A stretch of 64,000 nucleotides of DNA from CAIKMD01 sp963803265 (GTDB lineage: Bacteria > Pseudomonadota > Alphaproteobacteria > ATCC43930 > CGMCC-115725): assembly GCA_963803265.1 (NCBI GenBank), contig CAWDLZ010000012.1, positions 379,498 to 443,497 of the forward strand, written 5' to 3'. How positions within the stretch are numbered: position 1 is the stretch's first letter; each line of letters begins with the position of its first letter. This document shows, one piece after another, positions 26,393 to 35,726 of this stretch. The notes beneath the pieces are model-generated. The model saw only the letters and a list, made by a program, of their open reading frames with translations. It was not told the origin of the DNA and did no database searches. A program made the position numbers and the translations under genes.

Positions 26393-26968
26393 ATGTTGAC
26401 CGACCAATCCCACGTCGATGAAATTCGGCGCGCGCTTACGGCGTCGTTCCACCGGCATTGGGTTCTTTATCTGGTGGAGGGAATAATCCTGATCATTCTC
26501 GGTGCGGCGGCGATCGTCGTTCCCCCGCTCGCCACGCTCGCCGTGGATATCTTTCTCGGCTGGCTTTTCCTGATCAGCGGCGTCGTCGGGCTGATTTCGA
26601 CATTATGGCTGCGGCACGCGCCGGGGTTCTGGTGGTCCCTGCTCTCGGCGGCGCTCGCGATCGCCGCCGGAGTCCTGTTGCTCGGCTGGCCGCGGAGCGG
26701 CGTGGTCTCGCTCACCTTGGTCGCCGTCGTTTTCTTCGTGATCGAAGGCGTCGCCTCCATCATGTTCGCGCTCGATCACAAGCGCGCCTTGTCGGGCCGA
26801 TGGGGCTGGATGCTGTTCAGCGGCATCACGGATCTGGTCTTGGCCGGCATCATCGTCGTCGGGCTTCCCGGCACCGCGTACTGGGCGATCGGGCTCCTCG
26901 TCGGCATCAACATGGTGTTCGGCGGCATCGCGCTCATCGGGATGGCGTTGCACGCGCGCGGGGCCTAG
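26393..26968 (+). CDS. HdeD family (DUF308) membrane protein
   Basis: A 191-residue integral membrane protein with six predicted helices, arranged as three repeated pairs: HWVLYLVEGIILIILGAAAIV, ATLAVDIFLGWLFLISGVVGL, then two similar pairs. The pattern LxxGxxxxxxGxxxxxxP fits the HdeD/DUF308 family, named for an E. coli acid-resistance gene; the biochemical role is unknown. ATG 26,393 is preceded by AAGGGGAG. It is followed after 8 nt by an M16 protease gene, suggesting co-transcription. Confidence 0.87.
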   Translation: MLTDQSHVDEIRRALTASFHRHWVLYLVEGIILIILGAAAIVVPPLATLAVDIFLGWLFLISGVVGLISTLWLRHAPGFWWSLLSAALAIAAGVLLLGWPRSGVVSLTLVAVVFFVIEGVASIMFALDHKRALSGRWGWMLFSGITDLVLAGIIVVGLPGTAYWAIGLLVGINMVFGGIALIGMALHARGA

Positions 26969-26976
26969 CCGGGAAA

Positions 26977-29675
26977 ATGCTCTCAAGCAATGCTCATCGG
27001 CCGCATCGCGCGCTGTCGCTGCTCGCCGGCCTCGCCCTCACGCTGCTCGGAAGCGCGAGCCCGGGCATGTCGGCCCGCGCCGAGGAAGCGGGCATAGTTC
27101 GCGCGACGCTTCCCAACGGGCTGCGCGTCGTCGTTGTCCGCAATACCTTGGCCCCGGTCGTCGCGACCTCGGTGAATTATCTGGTCGGGTCCGACGAGGC
27201 ACCGGCGGGTTTCCCGGGCATGGCGCACGCGCAGGAGCACATGATGTTCCGCGGCAGCCCGGGCCTCTCGGCGGACCAACTCGCCGATATCGGCAGCATC
27301 TTGGGAGGCAATTTCAACGCGGACACGCGCGAGAGCGTCACGCAGTACCTGTTCACGGTCCCGGCCGAGGATGTCGATGTTGCCCTCCACATCGAGGCGT
27401 TGCGAATGCAGGGCGTGCTCGACACCGAGCGGGACTGGGACGAGGAGCGCGGAGCCATCGAGCAGGAAGTGGCGCGCGACCTCTCCAGCCCCGGTTACGT
27501 TCTCGACGCCAAGCTGCGTGCCGCATTGTTCGCCGGTACGCCCTACGAGCATGACGCGCTCGGCACGCGGCCGTCCTTCGATCAGACCACGGCAGCGATG
27601 CTCAAACATTTTTATGATGCGTGGTATGCGCCCAACAACGCCATCCTCGTCGTTGTCGGCGATATCGACGCGCGGGCGACCCTTGCCACGGTGCGGCGCC
27701 TGTTCGGCGCGATCAAGGCCAAGCCTTTGCCGGCACGCCCGAAAATCCTGCCAAAATCCGTCCTGCCGACGCCGATCAGCTTGGAGACCGACCGTCCCAC
27801 CGGAGCGCAGATCATCGCCATGCGTATGCCGGGTCTCGACAGTCCGGATTATCCGGCATTGGAGGTCCTCGCCGACGTGCTGGGGAGCCGTCGCGGGGAT
27901 CTTTACGCTCTCGTCCCCGCAGGCAAGGCGATACGCACCGACTTTTCGCTCGACTCGCTGCCAAAGGGCGGCATCGGCTCTGCCACGGTTTCCTTCGCCG
28001 AGGGCGACGATCCCAAGGCGATCGAGAGCGAGGTCCGTTCCATTCTGGAAAAAGTGGCGCGGGAGGGGGTGCCCGCCGACCTCGTCGCGGCCGCGAAGAT
28101 CGAGGAGCGCCGCGAAGCCGAGTTCGAGAAAAACTCGATCCAGGGCTTGGCTTCCGCATGGGCCGAAGCGCTCGCCGTCGATGGCCTGAATTCGCCCGAC
28201 GACGACCTCGCGCGCATCGAGAAAGTAACCGTGGCCGACGTCAACCGCGCGGCGCGAAAATATCTGGACCTCGATCATGCGATCTCGGCGGTCATGCTCC
28301 CGCGAGGCTCGGGCAGACCGGTCGTCTCGAATGGCGGCTTCGGCGGACAAGAGAACATCGCGCTCGGCGAGGCCGGGCCGACGAAATTGCCGGATTGGGC
28401 CGAGACGGCGCTCGCTCGCTTGACCCAGCCGCCATCGACGATCCATCCGGTGGTCAGCGTTCTGCCGAACGGCCTCACCTTGATCGTTCAGCCCGAAGAC
28501 GTGAGCGACACCGTCAGCGTCTACGGCCACGTCAAAAACCGCGCCGAGACGGAAGAGCCTCCCGGACAGGAAGGCGTATCGCAAATCCTCGACCAGCTCT
28601 TCTCCTACGGCACCGAGCAACGCGATCGGCTGGCGTTCGAGCGGGCTCTCGATCAAATCGGCGCCTATGAAAGAGCGGGAACCGATTTCGGGGTGGAGGT
28701 GCTGGCGCGGAATTTCGATCGCGGGATAGCACTTCTGGCCGACAACGAACTCCACCCCGCCTTGCCGCCCCAAGCGATGGAGATCGTGCGCCGTCAGCTC
28801 GCCCAGGTGGTCGCGGCCAGAACTCGCGAGCCCGTCCTATCTAAGCCAGCGATCGATAGCAGAGGCTCTTTATCCCAAGGACGATCCGTCTTTGCGCGAG
28901 GCGACTCCGGAAACGGTTCGCTCGATCACGCTCGAGGATGTCCGCGCCTATTACCGCACCGTTCTCCGCCCGGACCTTGCCGCGATCGTCGTCATCGGCA
29001 AGATCACTCCGCGGCAGGCGCGAGCGACCATCGAGAAATATTTCGGCGCCTGGACGGCCACGGGGCCGAAGCCGCAAACCGATTTGCCCGCGGCGCCGCC
29101 CAATAGCGCCAACGCGATCGCGGTGCCGGATGCGAGCCGGGTGCAGGACACGGCGGTTCTCGCGCAAAATCTCGCGCTCACGCGCGCCGATCCCGACTAT
29201 TACGCGCTCGAGCTCGGAAGCGCCGTCTTGGGCGGCGGCTTCTACGCGTCGCGATTGAGCGTCGATTTGAGAAAGAATTCCGGACTCGTCTATTCCGTCG
29301 GTTCCGATGTGCAAGCCGGAAAGACGCGCAGCGCCTATTTCGTTCGCTATGCCTCCGACCCGGACAACGTAACGAAGGCCAGCGACATTGTCGTCCGCGA
29401 GCTCAAGGCGATGCAAACGGCGCCGGCGTCGGCGGACGAACTCGCCCGCGTCAAGGCGCTGCTTCTCCGTCAGATTCCGCTCGGAGAAGTCGAGCGTCTC
29501 TCGGATCGCGCGCGGCTTCACGCAAAGATGGGATCTCGACTTGCCGCTCGACGAGCCGACGATCGCGGCACGGCGTTATATCGCGCTCGGTCCAGCCGAG
29601 GTGCAGGCCGCGTTCCAGAAATGGATGCGCCCCGACGACCTGGTGCGCGTGAGCCAAGGGCCGCCGCCGCAATAG
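26977..29675 (+). CDS. M16 family zinc peptidase (two-domain), two frameshifts
   Basis: A secreted or periplasmic pitrilysin-family protein of about 900 residues when corrected, with a signal sequence (LSLLAGLALTLLGSASPGMSARA). The inverted zinc motif HAQEH is near residue 87, with the downstream glutamate in EERGAIEQEVARD; the second domain begins LPNGLTLIVQPEDV and lacks an HxxEH, as usual. The frame changes near 28,836 (before YLSQRSIAEALYPKDDP) and near 29,510 (before WDLDLPLDEPTI), each by one extra base. It starts 8 nt after the HdeD-like gene. M16 proteins of this layout degrade peptides or act as non-catalytic partners. Confidence 0.87.
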
Positions 29676-29708
29676 CGGCCGGCCGATCGCGACGCCGGAT
29701 TCTAGAAG

Positions 29709-29900
29709 CTACGATGCCTCGGCGCGTCTCACATGCACCGTGCGGTCATTCTCCCAGACTTCGAAGCCGCGAGCATACGCTCTCTGGAAGAATTCTTCGC
29801 TGGCGACCGCCACGGCCTTTTCGTCGCTCTCGCTTTCGATGGTGTCGGCTCCGAGCAGCCGGCCGTCGGCTCCGAAGAACTAACAGCGGTATCGAGCCAT
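29709..29900 (-). pseudogene. Small conserved-looking protein, 63 aa, interrupted by TAG
   Basis: From ATG 29,900 the minus strand reads MARYRC, a TAG at 29,882-29,880, then FFGADGRLLGADTIESES and a continuing amphipathic stretch ending VRRAEAS. The pattern (Y/F-F-x-x-x-G-x-L, acidic middle, ARGFEVWENDRTVHV) is typical of short alphaproteobacterial proteins of unknown function, where a tyrosine codon is expected at the TAG site. GAGG lies upstream of the ATG. It may be a real nonsense mutation or a base-call error. Confidence 0.5.
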
Positions 29901-30026
29901 CTCGTCCTCCTACCTCGCTGTCCACCCTCCTCGCTGGCGCAATTTTTATTTTTTGAAAGCTTAAGCCGATAAGGTGGCGAAATTATGTCGCCACAAACTG
30001 CCGCTTCGATCGGCGGAGTTGGACGA

Positions 30027-31265
30027 TCAGCGCGCCGCCGCTTCCGCTCGGCCCGCGAGCCGCCTGATCTTGAGGTCGGATAGGGCAGGCTCGAGGTTGA
30101 ACACGCGCTTGGCGTTGCCGCCCAGAATATTGCGCTTGGCGGTCTCGGAGAGGAACGGCAGATCGTAGATCGTGCTGGGCAGGTCCATGTCCCAATGCGG
30201 ATAGTCCGACGCGTAGAGGAGTTGCGTCTCGGCGTTGATCATCTTGAACGTCAATTCGAGCGCCTCGCGGTTGTGCACCATCTCCATCGGCTGCGTCGAA
30301 TAATACATCTCGCGCATGTAGTCGCTCGGCTTGCGCTTGAGCAACGGCACCTCCGAGCTGCGCATCATCCATTCATTGTCGAGCCGCTGCATCAGGAACG
30401 GAATCCAGGCGAGCCCGCTTTCGACCCAGATCGTCCTGAGCTTCGGGAAGCGCTCGGGCAAGCCATTGCACAGCCAGTTCGTGCAATGGAGAATGTTGAA
30501 CCAGCTGAAGCCGAGCGCATGCGCCGCCATGAAGCGGTTGCATAGGTTCAGGCTTTGATCGCCCCCGCCGCCGAACTGGCTGTGAAAGACGAGCGGCAGG
30601 CCGCGTTCCTCGATGGCGGCATAGGTCTTCATATAGGCGTTGTCGTAGAGCGCCTTGTGCCGCGCGGTGCACACCGTGAAACCGATCACGCCCTTCTTGC
30701 CGGCGAAATCCTGCACGACCTTGTACGCCGCCTCGGGATCGTTCATCGGGAGATAGAGCGACGATTTGATGCGCGGCTCTTCGGCCAGAACCGTCTCGCA
30801 GAGCCAGCGATTATAGGCGCGCGCGAGCGCGACCTCGACCTCGACCCGGGGCGTCAGCCCGAGGGCAAGCATCGGCGTCGGAAAGAGGCAAAGGAGGTCG
30901 ATCCCGATCGCATCCATCCAGCGCCGGGTCAGCGCGATATCGCGATGCGTCCCCGCCGGCGTCTTCTCTCGGCGTCTTCCCGGGTAACGGGTGACCCGAC
31001 CGGCAAGCGGCTGATAATTGCCGCCTCCGGTGATGCCGACGCCGCCGAAGCCCTGGTATTTGGCCTGGCTCCGCAGGACCGGATCTTCGATGAACTCGCA
31101 AATCTGCGAGAAGGATTCGGTCTCGTAATGGTGGCCATCGACGTCGATGATCGGGAAATCCTCGTAACGGCGCTGGATCGCCTGCTGGGCGGCGTGCTGC
31201 AACAGCGTCGTCGTGTCGAACTCGGCAACCGATAAATCGCGGAAACTGGTTTGCAGCGTGTCCAT
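30027..31265 (-). CDS. Amidohydrolase-2 (ACMSD/LigW-like) family protein, copy B
   Basis: A 412-residue paralogue of the protein at 9784-11,013, alike over nearly the whole length including the N-terminal DLSVAEFDTTTLLQHA block. It keeps the metal-site motif IIDVDGHHYE, the histidine in LPLVFHSQFGG, FNILHCTNWLCNGLPERFPK and the aspartate in YASDYPHWDMD. ATG 31,265 lies 2 nt after the cupin stop, making it the last gene of a seven-gene operon with UbiD and a Rieske oxygenase. As for copy A, decarboxylation or C-C hydrolysis of an aromatic acid is likely, with the substrate unknown. Confidence 0.9.
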   Translation of the reverse strand: MDTLQTSFRDLSVAEFDTTTLLQHAAQQAIQRRYEDFPIIDVDGHHYETESFSQICEFIEDPVLRSQAKYQGFGGVGITGGGNYQPLAGRVTRYPGRRREKTPAGTHRDIALTRRWMDAIGIDLLCLFPTPMLALGLTPRVEVEVALARAYNRWLCETVLAEEPRIKSSLYLPMNDPEAAYKVVQDFAGKKGVIGFTVCTARHKALYDNAYMKTYAAIEERGLPLVFHSQFGGGGDQSLNLCNRFMAAHALGFSWFNILHCTNWLCNGLPERFPKLRTIWVESGLAWIPFLMQRLDNEWMMRSSEVPLLKRKPSDYMREMYYSTQPMEMVHNREALELTFKMINAETQLLYASDYPHWDMDLPSTIYDLPFLSETAKRNILGGNAKRVFNLEPALSDLKIRRLAGRAEAAAR

Positions 31266-31267
31266 CT

Positions 31268-31640
31268 CTAATCGCGCTCCAACAGCGACTTCTTGAGGTG
31301 CGCCGTGGGCTTGAGGAAAAACACGAGCATCGTGCAACCCTTGGGCGCGACCGGCGCGTGGCGGCTGCCCTTGGCGCGGATAACGAAATGGCCGGCGCTG
31401 CATTCCCCTTCGTCGTCGACCAGCGATCCTTCGAGCACCAGCGTCTGCTCGAGTATCCTCGTGCCGGTGCGCGGGAATGCCGGCCCCCGGCTCCATCTTC
31501 GTCATGATGGTCAGCAGGTCGGTCTCAGGGTCGTGATAGAGAACCTTCATTCGGGTTCCCGGCGAGGTCTCGATCCAAGGCACCGATTCGATATCGACGA
31601 AGCGCGATGCCAGCGCGCCGACCGATGAAGCTTCCGCCAT
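31268..31640 (-). CDS. Cupin domain protein, one frameshift
   Basis: A single-domain cupin of about 123 residues once one extra base near 31,475 is removed. The first frame gives WIETSPGTRMKVLYHDPETDLLT and IPAHRHE, the first metal motif; the second frame continues ILEQTLVLEGSLVDDEGECSAGHFVIR and ends FFLKPTAHLKKSLLERD. It resembles ChrR-like cupins and small cupins found in aromatic operons, which bind Fe, Zn or Mn. It ends 2 nt before the amidohydrolase ATG, so the two are probably translated together. A role as isomerase, oxygenase or metal chaperone cannot be decided. Confidence 0.8.
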
Positions 31641-31715
31641 TGTCGCCTCCCTGAATCCCAAAGCCTCGTAAGCCTACGCCCGCTCGAGCACGCGGTCCAT
31701 CGGATCGGGCCGCGC

Positions 31716-32057
31716 TCAGCGCGCGTGTCCCGAGGTCTCAGCCGCGATGCGGGCAAGGAAAGGCTGGATCTGCACCGCGAGCCCGGGACGGCCCTCGACG
31801 CCACGCACGAATTTCATGAAGGCGGCGCCGCACGGGATTTCCCCCGTCAACGCCTTTTGCAGGAACGGGGCCGCCATCTTGATCGTGCAATCGGCCGGCC
31901 GATCCGTCGTCGAGATGCGGGCCGGCTTGGCGCTGCTGTCGATGACGATCACGCCGTCGGCGCCGGCGTCGAATTTGACCACGGCGCCGCCGATCCCGAC
32001 ATCATCGCCGGCGAATTGCGTCAGCCGCCGGGTTATGAAGTCGACCAGCTCGCTCAT
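31716..32057 (-). CDS. SCP2 sterol-binding domain protein
   Basis: A 113-residue stand-alone SCP2 domain. The fold pattern includes VVKFDAGADGVIVIDSSAKPARI, DCTIKMAAPFLQKALTGEI and GAAFMKFVRGVEGRPGLAVQIQPFLARI. SCP2 domains carry hydrophobic ligands such as acyl-CoAs or sterols. The gene starts one base after the Rieske oxygenase stop, so it is translationally linked to it and may bind the hydrophobic substrate or product of that oxygenase. This role is an inference from position. Confidence 0.85.
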   Translation of the reverse strand: MSELVDFITRRLTQFAGDDVGIGGAVVKFDAGADGVIVIDSSAKPARISTTDRPADCTIKMAAPFLQKALTGEIPCGAAFMKFVRGVEGRPGLAVQIQPFLARIAAETSGHAR

Positions 32058-32058
32058 G

Positions 32059-33138
32059 TCATGATTCTTCCTGCCTGACCATCTGGTTCAGCACGCGGCG
32101 CGCGCGCAGCGCACCGGCGTCCGCCCTGAAGCTCACTTCCTCGGGCAGGTCGCAGCCTTGCCGCAACAGCACCTCAATCCCCTCGATCGCGTAGAGGTCC
32201 TGGTCTTGAATCGCCCAGGAAGTGTCGCTCGCGAAGGCGTCCCAGGCGGGATCGTTCTGGTGAAAATCGCGCAATTCGGCCCAGAACCAATGGGTCGTCG
32301 CTTCGGTCTCGGGCGTGAAGGTCAGCGCGACGCGAAGGCTCTTCGGCGCGGCGGACGGGTTCTTCGGGTCGTACATCTCGATCCAGACGCAATGCGTCAC
32401 CGGCGGGCAAAAATGTCCGACCAGCGCGCGTGGCGCGAAATCGTAATCGACGTCGAACAGCATGCGGAAGAACGGGCTGATCTTCTCGTTGGGGTCGAAC
32501 CAGCGGGTCCTGATCCAGCGCCCCGCCTCCGACACCTCGGGCGGCGTATGCAGGCGGCCGCCGCTTTCGAATTGGCCCAGGTGAAGAAACGATATATGCG
32601 TGTCGTCGATCAAATTCTCATTGCACAGGCCATAGCGGCCATTCACGTGCCGGTATTTGTGCTCGACCGTCCAGAAGCCCTCGCTGCCCATGCCGAGATA
32701 GCTTTGCTCGGGAATATCGGCGGGATCGGCCTTGGCGGGATCGCCCATCCAAATCCAGACCCATTTCTCGCGCTCGACCACGGGATAAACCTTGACGCCG
32801 CATTTCGGCGGCACGGTGGCTTGGCTCGGCACCTCGACGCAGGCGCCGGTTTCATCGAAGAGAGAGCCGTGGTAGATGCAGCGAATGCCGTCCTTGTAAG
32901 GCCTGCCCTTCGACAGAGGCATGAAGCGATGAGGACAGACGTCGTGCATCGCGACGACCTTGCCCGCCGCGGTACGGTAGAGCACGATCGGTTGGTTGAG
33001 GATCGTTCGCGCCAGCAGCGACGGCCCGATCTCGCGCCCCTGGGCGCAGACGTACCAGGCATTCCGTATGAGCTTATGGACGAAGGCGTCGGGCCGGTTG
33101 GAGTTCGACGCCAAGCTTCCGGGTGCGACGGCGCGCAT
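32059..33138 (-). CDS. Rieske aromatic oxygenase, VanA-like (O-demethylase type)
   Basis: A 359-residue oxygenase component. The Rieske centre is CPHRFMPLSKG and CIYHGSLFD (residues ~68 and ~87), and the catalytic iron site is in ENLIDDTHISFLH (about residue 175). The pattern fits vanillate O-demethylase and related mono-oxygenases that remove methyl groups or hydroxylate aromatic acids. ATG 33,138 has GGGAGG upstream. It sits between UbiD (68 nt upstream) and the SCP2 gene (1 nt downstream). No reductase partner (VanB type) is present in the window. Confidence 0.9.
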   Translation of the reverse strand: MRAVAPGSLASNSNRPDAFVHKLIRNAWYVCAQGREIGPSLLARTILNQPIVLYRTAAGKVVAMHDVCPHRFMPLSKGRPYKDGIRCIYHGSLFDETGACVEVPSQATVPPKCGVKVYPVVEREKWVWIWMGDPAKADPADIPEQSYLGMGSEGFWTVEHKYRHVNGRYGLCNENLIDDTHISFLHLGQFESGGRLHTPPEVSEAGRWIRTRWFDPNEKISPFFRMLFDVDYDFAPRALVGHFCPPVTHCVWIEMYDPKNPSAAPKSLRVALTFTPETEATTHWFWAELRDFHQNDPAWDAFASDTSWAIQDQDLYAIEGIEVLLRQGCDLPEEVSFRADAGALRARRVLNQMVRQEES

Positions 33139-33206
33139 GATTCCTCCCGCTCGTTGCCCTCAATTAGATCATCTTCCCCCGGCTTGGGCAACCCGTTCGC
33201 GGTCCA

Positions 33207-34628
33207 TCATTCGCCGGAAGCGGCGTCGCGCGGCAGGTAATCCGTCAATCTCGTTCGTTTCATCGCGTCTCTCGGCACCTCCGAGCGCGCGCCGAACGCG
33301 AAATCCTTCGGGCGCGTCGCGTCGATCACTACCTTGCCGCCCCAGTTGGTCGGCGCGAAGCCGGGATTGTAAGCCAGGTGCGGCGCGAATTTTCCGCCGA
33401 ATATCTTCACGTCGCGCGCCAAGCTGGCATAAGTATGGAGCGCCCATAGCACTTCCTTTTCGTCGAACACATCGATGTCGTCATCGACGACGACGACATT
33501 GTGCAGGATCGGCGTCTCCTCGAAGGCGATGCGCCCTATTGCCTCGGCCTGGCCGGGCTCGATGCCGCGAACCGAGATATAGGCGGCGAGCAACCCGCTG
33601 CCCGAATCCGGCAAATGAATCGCGTGCAGGTTCGGAAAGCGCGGCCTGAGGCAGGTCTCGAGCGAGGCTTCGGTCGAGATGGCATTGAGCGGAAAGCTGT
33701 CGCGAAAGCCCGCGAAGATGTCCTGGATGATGGCATTGCGGCGAAAGGTGATTGCCTTGACCTGGAACACGGGCCGGAGACATTGCGCTTGATAGAGGCG
33801 CGGCACCTCGCCGAAAGGATCGCAAATTTCCCGCTCGCCGGGAGGAATCTCGCCCTCGATGATCGCTTCCGCGTCGGCCGGAACCATGAACCGGTCGCCC
33901 CAGGTGAGCGACGGCGTCAAGCGCAGCTTCTCGCCGAGGAACGAGCCGAGCATCGCGTAATCGTCCGTCCCGCCGGTATTGTGGGCGAGGCTTCCCATGT
34001 GGAAGGCCGGATGGTGGCCGAGCACGTTGATGATCGGGGCGGGCTCGTTGCGTTGCTCGTACTCTTTCACCATGCGGCCGAGATCCCGCGTCTGGATGCT
34101 CACGACCATCCGTTGCGGGTCCCCTTTGTAAAACGTCTTGGCGAAAGAGACGTCGTAAAATCCCTTTGCCGAGCGCATGACATGGGTCATGGTCAAGGTC
34201 GGGCCCAGATCCATCGCGAAATGCCGGACGATCGGCAGGCGGCCGACATCCGCCTCGCTGCCGCGCCAGATACATTCGCGCACCGGCGCCCGATCGGGCG
34301 CGATGGTTTCGGGTGCGATCGTGCCGCGGGCCATCCGGGCATAGGCCAGGCTCAAATCGTAATGGGGCGTCGCCGGATCGACGCCGAACATGAGGGCGCA
34401 GCGCGACCGCGACGCTTGCAGATTGCTGAGGAGCGAGAAGGCCGAGGGCCGGTCGTAAAGATCGGTCGGGTTCTTGAAGAGAACCGCCGGGTACCGGCCG
34501 TCATCCTCCAATTGCTTGAGCAGCGCCGTCACGTCGAAATCATGCGGCCTCACCGGCCGCTCGATCTCGAGCAACGCGCCGCGATGGGACCGAAGCTGAT
34601 CGAGGAAGCTGCGGAGATTTTTGGCCAC
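33207..34628 (-). CDS. UbiD family prenylated-FMN decarboxylase
   Basis: A 473-residue UbiD-type reversible decarboxylase of aromatic or alpha,beta-unsaturated acids. The family hallmark IEGEIPPGEREICDPFGE, with the catalytic glutamates, is at about residues 260-277; the earlier MVVSIQTRDLGRM region holds the arginine that binds the cofactor phosphate. The prFMN synthase UbiX is not in the window. It starts 23 nt after the MAPEG gene and precedes the VanA-like oxygenase. A role in removing a carboxyl group from a (methoxy)aromatic acid fits the context. Confidence 0.9.
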   Translation of the reverse strand: MAKNLRSFLDQLRSHRGALLEIERPVRPHDFDVTALLKQLEDDGRYPAVLFKNPTDLYDRPSAFSLLSNLQASRSRCALMFGVDPATPHYDLSLAYARMARGTIAPETIAPDRAPVRECIWRGSEADVGRLPIVRHFAMDLGPTLTMTHVMRSAKGFYDVSFAKTFYKGDPQRMVVSIQTRDLGRMVKEYEQRNEPAPIINVLGHHPAFHMGSLAHNTGGTDDYAMLGSFLGEKLRLTPSLTWGDRFMVPADAEAIIEGEIPPGEREICDPFGEVPRLYQAQCLRPVFQVKAITFRRNAIIQDIFAGFRDSFPLNAISTEASLETCLRPRFPNLHAIHLPDSGSGLLAAYISVRGIEPGQAEAIGRIAFEETPILHNVVVVDDDIDVFDEKEVLWALHTYASLARDVKIFGGKFAPHLAYNPGFAPTNWGGKVVIDATRPKDFAFGARSEVPRDAMKRTRLTDYLPRDAASGE

Positions 34629-34651
34629 GATCCATCCTTCTCTTTAGGAAC

Positions 34652-35020
34652 TCACGCGCCGAGGACGAACAAGCCCAATACCGCGAGAAATCCCAGCGCC
34701 CAGACGATCGACCGCGGCGTCGCCCAATCGGCGACATACATGACCGTATAAAGGATGCGCAACAAGACGAAGGCGCCGGCGAGCGCGTCGATCCCGTTCT
34801 GCGGGGCATGGGCGAGCTCCGCGACGATGACGGCCGCGGCAAAGAGGGGAAACGCCTCGAAATGATTGCGATGGGCCCAGTCGGCGCGCTGCCGCCAGCC
34901 GGTCAGCGCGTCGAGGTCGCGGCGCGGCGCGCGGTTGTCGATGCCAGCCGATTTCGCGAGGACCACGGTGAGATAGGGCAGGAACCCGGCGCCCAAGATC
35001 ATCCAATAGGCGAAGGTCAC
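34652..35020 (-). CDS. MAPEG family membrane protein
   Basis: A 122-residue four-helix membrane protein of the MAPEG family (microsomal glutathione transferase relatives). Typical are the first helix WMILGAGFLPYLTVVLAK, RADWAHRNHFEAFPLFAAAVIV (the MAPEG signature around N-x-x-E) and two C-terminal helices. Bacterial members are mostly of unknown function; glutathione-dependent detoxification is possible. It lies 9 nt after the carboxymuconolactone-decarboxylase-like gene in the same operon. Confidence 0.87.
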   Translation of the reverse strand: MTFAYWMILGAGFLPYLTVVLAKSAGIDNRAPRRDLDALTGWRQRADWAHRNHFEAFPLFAAAVIVAELAHAPQNGIDALAGAFVLLRILYTVMYVADWATPRSIVWALGFLAVLGLFVLGA

Positions 35021-35029
35021 CGTGGCGCC

Positions 35030-35623
35030 TCACGGCACCGGCAGAAGCGGCTTCTGACCGGGATCGAGCTGCATGCCGAAGGTCGCGAGCAGCGCTGCCG
35101 TGCCGGCGTAATTGCCCATGAGCGCGACGATGTTGACGAGCTTGCGCGGGCCGAACTGCTTCAGGGCGCGCGCGAAAGTCGCGGCCGCGACCGCCTTGGT
35201 GCGGAAAACCTCGCGGCCGAGATCGACGATGATCGCATCCGCCTCGTCGAGCCCGCCGGTGCTCTTGCGGTGCTTGATGATCTCGACGATCGCCGGCGAC
35301 ACGCCCTCGCGCAACGCCTCGGGCTCGTGCGCCGCCCATTCGAACTGGCTGTCGAATTCGCGCGCCGTCGTGAGAATGGCGATCTCGCGAACCCGTCCCC
35401 CGAGCCCGGCCTCGTGCCGCAGATAGTGGTTCACCGGCCGCGCGAAACGGGAATATTGGGGGCTATAAAGCTGGATGCCGCCGGGGCCTCGCATGCCCCG
35501 GATCGTGCCGCCCTTCGGGTCGGCGATGAGGTCGTAGGCGCGGCGCCCGTCCTCGTCCAACGCGTCGCGCTTCGGGACCGGCAACCTGAATCCGGATTCC
35601 GGATCGACATCTTCGGGGTACAT
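35030..35623 (-). CDS. Carboxymuconolactone decarboxylase (CMD/AhpD-like) family protein
   Basis: A 197-residue all-helical protein of the CMD/AhpD fold. LGGRVREIAILTTAREFDSQFEWAAHEPEALREGV is the diagnostic segment; it lacks the CxxC of AhpD-type peroxidases, having FEWAAHE in that place, as in true CMD-type enzymes. These act as decarboxylases or isomerases in the beta-ketoadipate and related routes. ATG 35,623 is used; TTG 35,641 would add six residues. It is the first gene of the seven-gene minus-strand operon and is divergent from a substrate-binding protein gene ~100 nt away. Confidence 0.85.
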   Translation of the reverse strand: MYPEDVDPESGFRLPVPKRDALDEDGRRAYDLIADPKGGTIRGMRGPGGIQLYSPQYSRFARPVNHYLRHEAGLGGRVREIAILTTAREFDSQFEWAAHEPEALREGVSPAIVEIIKHRKSTGGLDEADAIIVDLGREVFRTKAVAAATFARALKQFGPRKLVNIVALMGNYAGTAALLATFGMQLDPGQKPLLPVP

Positions 35624-35726
35624 GGCAAGTCTTTCTCGCAAATTGGCTCGTCGAGTCTATGATAAGGGGACCGCGTGTCAACGGAACCGAAGGCTGGCTT
35701 ACGAGCTCGCGGGGGAGGACCGGCGC

